Assembly: GCA_900548305.1 (NCBI GenBank)
Contig: URJZ01000031.1
Coordinates: forward strand, 1 to 11,680
Length of the DNA stretch: 11,680 nt
From: an uncultured Oscillospiraceae bacterium
GTDB lineage: Bacteria; Bacillota; Clostridia; Oscillospirales; Acutalibacteraceae
Reading direction: 5' to 3'
Shown: in pieces, positions 5,959 through 11,680 of the stretch
Position numbering within the stretch: position 1 is the first letter of the stretch
How the letters are laid out: each line of letters opens with the position of its first letter
Position numbers and translations under genes: made by a program
The notes under the pieces: generated by a model
The model's database searches: none
What the model saw: the letters and a program-made list of their open reading frames with translations, nothing else
Told to the model about the DNA's origin: nothing

Positions 5959-6889
5959 TGTATATTTAGGAATTGATACCAGTAATTATACAACTTCTAC
6001 GGCGGTACTCCATGAGGCGGATAAAAGTATTATACAGCAGAAAAAATTACTTCCCGTGAAAAAGGGAGAGTTGGGATTGCGGCAAAGTGATGCCGTTTTT
6101 CATCATACACAACAAATTCCGGATTTATTGGATGCGTTATGGAAGGATGACTATGTACCCAAAGCAGTGGGAGTTTCTGTAAAACCCAGAGATGCTGAAG
6201 GTTCGTATATGCCGTGTTTTTCGGTAGGAGCAGGTATTGCAAGAGCCGTTGCAAAAACGCATGGTATCCCGTTATACTTGTTTTCTCATCAAAGCGGACA
6301 TATTGGGGCGGCGCTATATGGCGCAGACCGTTTGGATTTGCTGTCTCAACCTTTGCTTGCATTTCATGTGTCAGGCGGAACCACAGAAGCCGTGCTGGTT
6401 CGTCCCGATAAAGAGCGTATCTTTACCGCGGAAATCGTGTCTTGTTCACTGGATTTAAAAGGAGGACAAGCTGTAGACCGTGTAGGAGTAATGCTGGGAC
6501 TTTCCTTTCCCGCAGGGAAAGAGTTAGAGCAATTGGCATTACAATGGGAGCAGCCGTGTAAAGTAAAAGCATCCGTAAAAGGACAGGATTTTTCTCTGTC
6601 AGGCATTGAAAATCAATGTAAAAAATTATTGGAAACAGGACATCCAAAGGAAGAAATTGCACGCTTTTGTTTGGATTCTATTTTGGCAGCTTTGGATTAT
6701 GCTTCGCAAACATTATTGCAGACGTACGGAAAATTGCCGTTGCTGTTTGCAGGCGGCGTGATGTCGAACAGCATTATTCGTCAAGCGCTGACAGAGAAAT
6801 ACGGCGCTTGTTTTGCACCGCCGGAATATTCTGCGGATAATGCAGCAGGAATTGCAGTGCTGGCTGCTATGAAAGAGGGTCAATTGTAA
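5951..6889 (+). CDS. Kae1/TsaD-family paralogue of unknown function
   Basis: This 312 aa protein has the ASKHA-type fold of the TsaD/Kae1 family (often annotated glycoprotease or peptidase M22). What I see: YLGIDTSNYTTS at 5-16; an HxxxH metal-binding pair (H113, H117, in SHQSGHIGAA); the phosphate-loop equivalent HVSGGTTEA at 139-147; AVDRVGVMLGLSFPAGKELEQLA at 174-196; GGVMSNSIIR at 268-277; and the C-terminal aspartate in SADNAAGIA (D296). True TsaD, which makes t6A in tRNAs reading ANN codons, normally has SGGHT where this has SGGTT, and is nearer 340 aa. It is therefore more likely a paralogue than the tRNA enzyme. It overlaps nusB by eight nt and abuts xseA, so it is co-transcribed with them. 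Its substrate is unknown. Confidence 0.85.
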   Translation: MRNVYLGIDTSNYTTSTAVLHEADKSIIQQKKLLPVKKGELGLRQSDAVFHHTQQIPDLLDALWKDDYVPKAVGVSVKPRDAEGSYMPCFSVGAGIARAVAKTHGIPLYLFSHQSGHIGAALYGADRLDLLSQPLLAFHVSGGTTEAVLVRPDKERIFTAEIVSCSLDLKGGQAVDRVGVMLGLSFPAGKELEQLALQWEQPCKVKASVKGQDFSLSGIENQCKKLLETGHPKEEIARFCLDSILAALDYASQTLLQTYGKLPLLFAGGVMSNSIIRQALTEKYGACFAPPEYSADNAAGIAVLAAMKEGQL

Positions 6890-8104
6890 ATGAATGCACC
6901 ATCTGTTTTAACCATTTCACAGTTGAATACGTATGTAAAATCTTTGCTAGACGGAGATCCTTCTCTCAGCAGAGTATTTGTTAGCGGAGAAATTTCTAAT
7001 TTTACAAATCATTATCGTTCGGGACATTTATATTTGTCTTTGAAGGATGAAAAATGCGTCATCAAAGCGGTTATGTTTTCCTCCTACGCAAGCCGCTTAC
7101 GCTTTGAACCGAAAGACGGTATGAAGGTGCTGGTACGCGGAAGAGTATCTTTGTATGAACAAAGCGGTCAATATCAGCTTTATATCGAAGATATGCAGCC
7201 TGATGGGTTGGGTGCGTTGAATTTGGCTTACGAACAGTTAAAAGAAAAACTGGCAGCAGAAGGTTTGTTTGACACCAATAAAAAGCAACCGCTTCCTGCG
7301 TTTCCAAACAAAGTGGGGGTTATTACTTCTCCAACAGGCGCAGTGATTCATGATATTCAGCAAGTTATGGCACGTCGATACCCTTTAGCGGAATTGGTCC
7401 TTTGTCCTGTAAAAGTACAGGGAGAAGGTGCTGCGGAACAAGTGGTACAGGCTATTGAATGGTTTAACCGAAAAAAGGCAGCGGATGTACTGATTGTAGG
7501 TAGAGGCGGCGGTTCTATGGAAGACCTATGGGCGTTCAACGAAGAAATCGTTGCCCGTGCCGTTGCCGCTTCTTCCATTCCGATTATTTCGGCTGTGGGA
7601 CACGAAACAGATGTTACCATATGTGATTTTGTTGCAGACTGCCGTGCGGCAACTCCGTCAGCGGCGGCTGAATTAGCGGTACCGGACCAACTTGAATTAA
7701 AAGATACTCTGCGTTCCTATCAATTTACACTGACGCATTTGATTCGGGCACGTATGAGAACTTACCATGAGAGATTGCAAAAATTAGTTACTTCAAAATC
7801 CTTTCAAACTCCGCAAACAAGAGTTGCTATGGAAACAATGCGACTAGACCGCTATACAGAACAGCTTTCTCTGGCAATGAAGCGTAAAACAGAGGCCCAA
7901 GCACATCGCTTGAGTAAATTAAGCGAACAGCTGTATACCCTTAGTCCTTTGCAGGTATTATCCCGTGGTTATGCTATTACACAAGATAAAAATCAACAAA
8001 CCATAAAAAGTACAGCACAAGTCTGCACAGGTCAGCAGATAAAGGTTACACTATCAGACGGTGTATTGGATTGTACGGTAGATGAGGTGAAATGCAATGA
8101 ATAA
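6890..8104 (+). CDS. xseA: Exodeoxyribonuclease VII large subunit
   Basis: XseA is the catalytic subunit of exonuclease VII, which degrades single-stranded DNA from both ends in complex with several XseB chains. An N-terminal OB-fold (about 1-105, with VFVSGEISNFTNHYRSGHLY) precedes the catalytic region (about 125-260). The latter has GVITSPTGAVIHDI, VGRGGGSMEDLWAFNEE (203-219) and SAVGHETDVTICDFVADCRAATPS (split by no gap, 234-257). A long coiled-coil arm (about 265-355) and the C-terminal LSPLQVLSRGYAI beta segment follow. Length is 404 aa, somewhat shorter than E. coli (456). ATG 6890 follows the previous stop directly, with AGAGGGT at 6874-6880. It overlaps xseB by eight nt. Confidence 0.96.
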   Translation: MNAPSVLTISQLNTYVKSLLDGDPSLSRVFVSGEISNFTNHYRSGHLYLSLKDEKCVIKAVMFSSYASRLRFEPKDGMKVLVRGRVSLYEQSGQYQLYIEDMQPDGLGALNLAYEQLKEKLAAEGLFDTNKKQPLPAFPNKVGVITSPTGAVIHDIQQVMARRYPLAELVLCPVKVQGEGAAEQVVQAIEWFNRKKAADVLIVGRGGGSMEDLWAFNEEIVARAVAASSIPIISAVGHETDVTICDFVADCRAATPSAAAELAVPDQLELKDTLRSYQFTLTHLIRARMRTYHERLQKLVTSKSFQTPQTRVAMETMRLDRYTEQLSLAMKRKTEAQAHRLSKLSEQLYTLSPLQVLSRGYAITQDKNQQTIKSTAQVCTGQQIKVTLSDGVLDCTVDEVKCNE

Positions 8105-8321
8105 AAATATGTCATTTGAAACCGCTATGAATCAGTTAAATGAAATTGTTGTAAAGCTGGAAAGCGGAGAAACTTCACTGGATGAATCTTTAAAGTTATT
8201 TGAAAAGGGTACGGAATTGGCCTCTTTCTGCTATGAAAAATTAAATAAAGCAGAGCAGAAAATTACCCAAATGACTGCTTTGGAACAAGGCGGAACTGAA
8301 AGCAGGGAAGATGATGAGTAA
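8097..8321 (+). CDS. xseB: Exodeoxyribonuclease VII small subunit
   Basis: XseB is the small, helical subunit that binds the XseA coiled-coil arm. The 74 aa protein carries the family pattern FETAMNQLNEIVVKLESG, then ETSLDESLKLFEKGTEL, then a C-terminal helix with KLNKAEQKI and an acidic tail. GAGGTGA (8084-8090) is six nt before ATG 8097. A second in-frame ATG at 8109 is possible but farther from the ribosome binding site. Overlap with xseA is eight nt, consistent with coupled synthesis of the two subunits. Confidence 0.95.
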   Translation: MNKNMSFETAMNQLNEIVVKLESGETSLDESLKLFEKGTELASFCYEKLNKAEQKITQMTALEQGGTESREDDE

Positions 8322-9198
8322 TTTGACCGAACAATATTGTAATCAAATAGAAAATGCATTAAAGCATTATTTACCCCAAACAGGTGGTTTACAAGAGCGG
8401 TTGGTACAGTCTATGACGTATAGCTTATTAGACGGAGGAAAACGCATTCGTCCCATTTTGGTGTTGGAGTTTAACCGCTTGTGCGGCGGCATTCAAGAAG
8501 CTGCAATGCCGTTTGCCTGCGCAGTAGAAATGGTACACACCTATTCTTTGATTCACGACGATTTGCCATGTATGGACAACGATGATATGCGCAGAGGAAA
8601 GCCTTCCAATCATAAAGTGTATGGGGAAGATATGGCTTTGCTTGCAGGTGATGCGTTACAGGCGCTTGCGTTTGAAGTGATGTTAAGCGAGGAATCGATT
8701 ACAAAAGCGGGCGCTCAGCGTGCTGCAAGCGCAGCTGGCATTTTAGGTAAAGCAATTGGTGCTGACGGAATGGTAGGCGGACAGGTGATTGATTTATTGT
8801 CCGAAGGGAAACAGATTCCACTGGAAACCCTCCGCAAGATGGACGAAGGAAAAACAGGTGCGCTAATTTCAGCTTGTGTACAAATGGGATGTGTGCTTGG
8901 TGGCGGTAGTGAAAAAGAGTTACAGGCAGCACGAGAATATGCTGACGCTATTGGGTTGGCATTCCAGATTGTAGATGACATTTTGGACATTGAAGGAGAT
9001 ACCGCAACCCTTGGTAAGCAAGTAGGAAGCGATGTTGCCAACGATAAAAGCACGTATGTTTCCATATTAGGAATGCAGCAAGCAAAAGCTTTGGTACAGC
9101 AGTTGACGCAAACGGCTGTCCATGCTTTGGAAGCCTTTCAGGGAGATACCCAATATCTGAAAGAATTGGCGGAATATCTTGCTTCTCGAAAGAAATAA
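8314..9198 (+). CDS. ispA: Farnesyl diphosphate synthase (short-chain polyprenyl synthase)
   Basis: This enzyme condenses DMAPP/GPP with IPP to make farnesyl diphosphate, the precursor for undecaprenyl phosphate and other isoprenoids. Numbering from ATG 8311, it shows GGKRIRP at 42-48, the first aspartate-rich motif DDLPCMD at 83-89 within SLIHDDLPCMDNDDMRRGK, and the second DDILD at 222-226 within FQIVDDILDIEGD. The longer DDxxxxD form and the YSLIH before it fit bacterial FPP synthases, although chain length cannot be proven from sequence. Two adjacent ATGs exist (8311 and 8314). I prefer 8314 because the AGGG at 8304-8307 is then six nt away. It overlaps xseB and is the last gene of the nusB operon. 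Confidence 0.94.
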   Translation: MSNLTEQYCNQIENALKHYLPQTGGLQERLVQSMTYSLLDGGKRIRPILVLEFNRLCGGIQEAAMPFACAVEMVHTYSLIHDDLPCMDNDDMRRGKPSNHKVYGEDMALLAGDALQALAFEVMLSEESITKAGAQRAASAAGILGKAIGADGMVGGQVIDLLSEGKQIPLETLRKMDEGKTGALISACVQMGCVLGGGSEKELQAAREYADAIGLAFQIVDDILDIEGDTATLGKQVGSDVANDKSTYVSILGMQQAKALVQQLTQTAVHALEAFQGDTQYLKELAEYLASRKK

Positions 9199-9236
9199 GG
9201 GTGTTACATAAACTTTCATAAAAGGCGTATATTTTG

Positions 9237-9265
9237 TTGACAAGCTTGTATATTTGTGATATTAT
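9237..9265 (+). promoter_or_regulatory. Strong sigma-A promoter of rplU-prp-rpmA
   Basis: TTGACA (9237-9242, perfect) and TATTAT (9260-9265, five of six) are separated by 17 nt. The predicted start is near 9272, at the base of the structured leader. This is the best promoter in the window, as expected for ribosomal protein genes. No terminator is visible between ispA and this promoter, so read-through from ispA is possible. Confidence 0.85.
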
Positions 9266-9270
9266 TGATA

Positions 9271-9348
9271 AGCCGCATATTACGGGTTTTAAGCGGGGCT
9301 TCCCACCTGATAATAGCGAGATTATAGAAAAGGCAGGGCCTTAGACTC
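9271..9348 (+). ncRNA. L21 leader (structured 5' UTR of rplU)
   Basis: The position, size and sequence match the Firmicute L21 leader, a cis-regulatory RNA thought to mediate autogenous control of the rplU operon. Visible helices are AGCCGC (9271-9276) with GCGGGGCT (9293-9300, two-base bulge), ATAAT (9310-9314) with ATTAT (9321-9325), and AAGGC (9330-9334) with GCCTT (9338-9342). The last hairpin places AGG in its loop about 12 nt before the ATG and may hide the weak ribosome binding site. The family assignment comes from memory of the leader's general appearance. A covariance-model match would settle it. Confidence 0.65.
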
Positions 9349-9657
9349 ATGTTTGCAGTAATTGAAACAGGCGGCAAGCAATATAAAGTACAAAATGGCG
9401 ATGTCATTTATGTAGAAAAGCTTGCACAAGAAGAAAATTCCGAGGTTAAATTCCAAGTGGTTGCACTTGGTGGCGAGAACGGTTTGAAGATTGGTACTCC
9501 TTACGTAGAAGGTGCTTCTGTTACAGGTAAAGTACTGAAAAACGGTAAGGGTAAAAAAATCACAGTGTTCACTTACAGACCGAAAAAAGGTTCCAAACGT
9601 AAAATGGGACACAGACAACCATATACTAAGGTTGAAATTTCCGCTATTAATGCGTAA
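9349..9657 (+). CDS. rplU: 50S ribosomal protein L21
   Basis: L21 is a large-subunit protein that binds 23S rRNA. The 102 aa give the normal length. The N-terminus MFAVIETGGKQYKVQNGD and the C-terminal FTYRPKKGSKRKMGHRQPYT are the family's recognisable ends, and the basic tail contacts RNA. The start lacks a standard Shine-Dalgarno sequence: AGGCAGGG (9331-9338) sits inside a small hairpin of the leader, in keeping with regulated translation. The stop shares one base with the prp start (TAATG). Confidence 0.97.
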   Translation: MFAVIETGGKQYKVQNGDVIYVEKLAQEENSEVKFQVVALGGENGLKIGTPYVEGASVTGKVLKNGKGKKITVFTYRPKKGSKRKMGHRQPYTKVEISAINA

Positions 9658-9977
9658 TGATTCTCGTACGCTTTTTGTCGGAAGCTTCCGGCAACTTAAT
9701 TGGCTTTGTGATAGAAGGTCATGCAGGATATGCTGACCCGGGTGAGGATATTGTATGTGCGGCAGTTTCATCTGTAGCATATATGACGGCAAATACCATT
9801 ACAGAAATCATAAAAGCTGACACAGAAGTTGCAGTGGAAGACGGTATGATGTTTGTGAAAGTTGCTGCTGGTGATGCACTTCGTTGTCGCGATTTGCTCA
9901 CAGGTCTCAAACTTCATTTAATTGGAATTGAGGAGCAGTATCCGGATCGTATTCAAGTCAATTATTTGGAGGTGTAA
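9657..9977 (+). CDS. prp: Ribosomal processing cysteine protease Prp
   Basis: Prp (YsxB) removes the N-terminal extension of ribosomal protein L27 in Firmicutes and relatives. The 106 aa protein has the family hallmark with catalytic His22 in GHAGYADPGED and Cys34 in DIVCAAVSS, which are correctly spaced. The target is encoded immediately downstream: L27 begins MLKINIQLFAHKKG. There is no ribosome binding site. ATG 9657 overlaps the rplU stop by one base, so its translation depends on ribosomes leaving rplU, which would keep protease levels tied to L21 synthesis. Confidence 0.95.
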   Translation: MILVRFLSEASGNLIGFVIEGHAGYADPGEDIVCAAVSSVAYMTANTITEIIKADTEVAVEDGMMFVKVAAGDALRCRDLLTGLKLHLIGIEEQYPDRIQVNYLEV

Positions 9978-9980
9978 GTA

Positions 9981-10265
9981 ATGCTAAAGATTAACATTCA
10001 ATTGTTCGCTCATAAAAAAGGTGTGGGTTCCACAAAAAATGGCCGTGATTCCGAGTCTAAACGTCTTGGTGTAAAACGTGCAGATGGTCAATTTGTTCTT
10101 GCAGGTAACATTCTTGTAAAACAACGTGGTACACACATTCATCCAGGCGAAAACGTAGGCAGAGGTTCCGACGATTCTCTGTTTGCTTTGGTTGACGGCA
10201 AAGTGAAATTTGAACGTTATGGTCGTGACCGTAAAAAAGTTAGCGTTTACGCTGTTGAGCAATAA
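9981..10265 (+). CDS. rpmA: 50S ribosomal protein L27, with cleavable N-terminal extension
   Basis: L27 lies near the peptidyl transferase centre, reached by its mature N-terminus. The 94 aa precursor begins MLKINIQLFA followed by HKKGVGSTKNGRDSESKRLG. The FA/HKKG junction (after residue 10) is the expected Prp cleavage site by analogy with the Staphylococcus FFA/SKKG site. The signature HIHPGENVGRGSDDSLFA follows at about 53-70. A strong GGAGGTG (9968-9974) lies six nt before ATG, partly inside the end of prp. It is the last gene of its operon and is followed by a terminator. Confidence 0.97.
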   Translation: MLKINIQLFAHKKGVGSTKNGRDSESKRLGVKRADGQFVLAGNILVKQRGTHIHPGENVGRGSDDSLFALVDGKVKFERYGRDRKKVSVYAVEQ

Positions 10266-10289
10266 TTTTATTTTTAAAATTGTTTGAAG

Positions 10290-10317
10290 AACCTGGGACT
10301 TGTTCCCGGGTTTTTTT
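10290..10317 (+). terminator. Factor-independent terminator after rpmA
   Basis: A GC-rich 9 bp stem pairs 10290-10298 with 10304-10312 (one T-G wobble at 10294/10308) around a 5-nt loop, with seven consecutive T residues at 10311-10317. It is 25 nt after the rpmA stop and cleanly separates rplU-prp-rpmA from obgE. Confidence 0.93.
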
Positions 10318-10391
10318 ATGTTATTTTGTTTATACTATGATTAAAAAGTGTTTATTTTTTATAATTTATACAGATACAAAATTTTTACACA

Positions 10392-10420
10392 TTGCAGTTT
10401 TATCTGTTTGGTGTTAGAAT
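10392..10420 (+). promoter_or_regulatory. Extended -10 promoter for obgE
   Basis: TTGCAG (10392-10397) and TAGAAT (10415-10420) are separated by 17 nt. A TG dinucleotide at 10412-10413 makes an extended -10 (TGTTAGAAT). The predicted start is near 10427, leaving a leader of about 59 nt. A perfect TATAAT also occurs at 10360-10365, but the sequence 17 nt upstream of it is not a recognisable -35. Confidence 0.6.
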
Positions 10421-10485
10421 CAGTATAACAAACAATTAGAAGAAAATGGTTCTATTTGATATAGAGAAACGGCGGTTAGAAAACT

Positions 10486-11680
10486 ATGTTTATTGATGTT
10501 GCAAAAATTAAAATAAAGGCAGGTGACGGCGGTAACGGCGCAGTTGCCTTTCATAGAGAAAAATATGTTGCCGCAGGAGGACCTGACGGCGGTGATGGCG
10601 GTCGAGGCGGTAATATTATATTTCAAGTAGATACCAATTTATCTACACTTGCCGACTTCCGTTATAAAAGAAAATATTTGGCGCCAAACGGCGAAAATGG
10701 AAGAAAAAACCGCTGTAACGGTAAAAATGCAGAGGATTTGGTGATTAAAGTTCCTCAGGGAACCCTAATTAAAGAAGCAGAAACAGGACGCATTGTAGCA
10801 GACCTTTCCACGCCAGAACCTCAAGTAATATTAAAAGGCGGTAAAGGCGGTTGGGGAAATGCTCATTTTGCAACCCCCACAAGACAAACACCTCGCTTTG
10901 CAAAACCGGGAATCCCCGGCGAAAGCATGGATGTCATTTTGGAATTGAAATTGCTTGCGGATGTGGGATTGGTTGGATATCCCAATGTTGGTAAATCCAC
11001 ATTTATTTCTGTGGTAAGCGAAGCGAAACCTAATATTGCCAATTATCATTTTACCACATTGACTCCTGTTTTAGGTGTAGTCCGAATGGAGGAAGGCAAT
11101 TCTTTTGTAATTGCAGACATTCCCGGATTGATTGAAGGTGCTTGGGAGGGTGTTGGCTTGGGGCATCAATTTCTTCGTCACGTAGAACGCTGCCGCATGT
11201 TGGTACATGTAGTAGATGTTTCAGGCAGTGAAGGAAGAGATCCAAAAGAAGATTTTAAAGTGATTAATCAGGAACTTCAAAAATTTAATCCGGAATTGGC
11301 TCAGCGCCCTATGATTGTGGTAGGAAATAAAGCAGACCTTGCCACGGACGAACAAATCGCAGAATTTGAGAAATTTGTAACAGAGCAAGGGTATGAATTT
11401 TATCCGATTATGGCAGCTATTCGCTACGGGGTAGATCCTGTGCTGAAAAGTATTGAAGAAAAATTGAGTAAGCTTCCTCCGGTTCGCCATTTTGAACCGG
11501 AAGCAGCTCCTGTCAAACCGATTGATGAAATCGGAAAGCATCATGTAGAGATTACAAAACAAGGTGATATCTATGTGGTTGAGGGAGAATGGCTTCTTGC
11601 TATTATGAAAACCATAGATTTTGATGATTATGAATCCTTGCAATATTTCCAGCGTGTTTTGATTCACTCCGGTGTGATTG
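10486..11680 (+). CDS. obgE: Obg/CgtA GTPase, partial (runs off the right edge)
   Basis: Obg is an essential GTPase for 50S subunit maturation and stress and sporulation signalling. The frame is open from ATG 10486 to the window end (398 codons, no stop). The glycine-rich Obg fold (1-157) has AGDGGNGAVAFHREKYVAAGGP (split at 12-33) and GGDGGRGGN. The GTPase domain (about 158-330) has G1 GYPNVGKST at 164-172, switch II DIPG at 211-214 and NKAD at 281-284. A C-terminal OCT-like domain begins near 345. G5, usually ISAATGEGV, reads IMAAIRYGV here, losing the conserved S of the SA pair. The ribosome binding site is weak (GGCGG, 10471-10475). Confidence 0.95.
   Translation, partial: MFIDVAKIKIKAGDGGNGAVAFHREKYVAAGGPDGGDGGRGGNIIFQVDTNLSTLADFRYKRKYLAPNGENGRKNRCNGKNAEDLVIKVPQGTLIKEAETGRIVADLSTPEPQVILKGGKGGWGNAHFATPTRQTPRFAKPGIPGESMDVILELKLLADVGLVGYPNVGKSTFISVVSEAKPNIANYHFTTLTPVLGVVRMEEGNSFVIADIPGLIEGAWEGVGLGHQFLRHVERCRMLVHVVDVSGSEGRDPKEDFKVINQELQKFNPELAQRPMIVVGNKADLATDEQIAEFEKFVTEQGYEFYPIMAAIRYGVDPVLKSIEEKLSKLPPVRHFEPEAAPVKPIDEIGKHHVEITKQGDIYVVEGEWLLAIMKTIDFDDYESLQYFQRVLIHSGVI

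Noticed and set aside
5951..6889. Canonical tsaD (tRNA t6A synthase subunit)
   Set aside because: The SGGHT motif is changed to SGGTT, the length is short and the operon context is wrong. I call it a paralogue, although a genome search could overturn this.
9322..9792. 156-codon minus-strand open frame opposite rplU and prp
   Set aside because: It covers two conserved + strand genes, has no promoter or terminator on its strand and has no recognisable motif.
11221..11667. 148-codon minus-strand open frame opposite obgE
   Set aside because: It is antisense to the GTPase domain and C-terminal region of Obg. The translation is rich in F, N, C and H and looks like a shadow.

Overview
The window is a stretch of chromosome from an endospore-forming, low-to-moderate GC Firmicute, most likely a member of the Clostridia. 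The Oscillospiraceae/Ruminococcaceae side of the class seems likeliest, but that is inferred from gene order and protein style and no search was run. All genes lie on the + strand, with strong AGGAGG-type ribosome binding sites and tight stop/start overlaps. I see no transposase, integrase, phage gene, CRISPR array, tRNA or rRNA.

Layout. (1) Positions 1-231 hold a factor-independent terminator for whatever lies upstream, then a candidate sporulation promoter with a 9+9 bp inverted repeat. (2) Positions 232-5152 are the complete eight-gene spoIIIA operon (spoIIIAA to spoIIIAH), which encodes the mother-cell part of the SpoIIIA-SpoIIQ channel, or feeding tube, into the forespore. (3) Positions 5153-5550 are a non-coding stretch with two diverged copies of a stem-loop-rich unit. 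The second copy carries a good housekeeping promoter (TTGCAA-17-TATAAT) for nusB, and a terminator-like hairpin sits directly in front of the nusB ribosome binding site. (4) Positions 5551-9198 are a housekeeping operon: nusB, a divergent Kae1/TsaD-family protein of unknown function, xseA, xseB and ispA. (5) Positions 9199-10317 are the rplU-prp-rpmA operon, with a near-consensus promoter, an L21-leader-type structured 5' UTR and a strong terminator. Prp is the protease that trims the N-terminal extension seen here on L27. (6) Positions 10318-11680 hold a promoter and the Obg GTPase gene, which runs off the right edge.

Most of the window is well-known core biology. The parts worth a second look are these: the TsaD-like paralogue embedded between nusB and xseA, with a changed nucleotide-binding loop; the duplicated stem-loop unit that has become a promoter, followed by a possible attenuator before nusB; the unusually long spoIIIAA/spoIIIAB reading-frame overlap; and the inverted repeat in front of spoIIIAA. 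Compared with the Bacillus subtilis arrangement (spoIIIA, then accB-accC, asp23, nusB, folD, xseA, xseB, ispA), accBC, asp23 and folD are absent here and the TsaD-like gene sits where folD would be. I found no clearly new multi-gene system. The TsaD-like gene is the best candidate for undescribed function.
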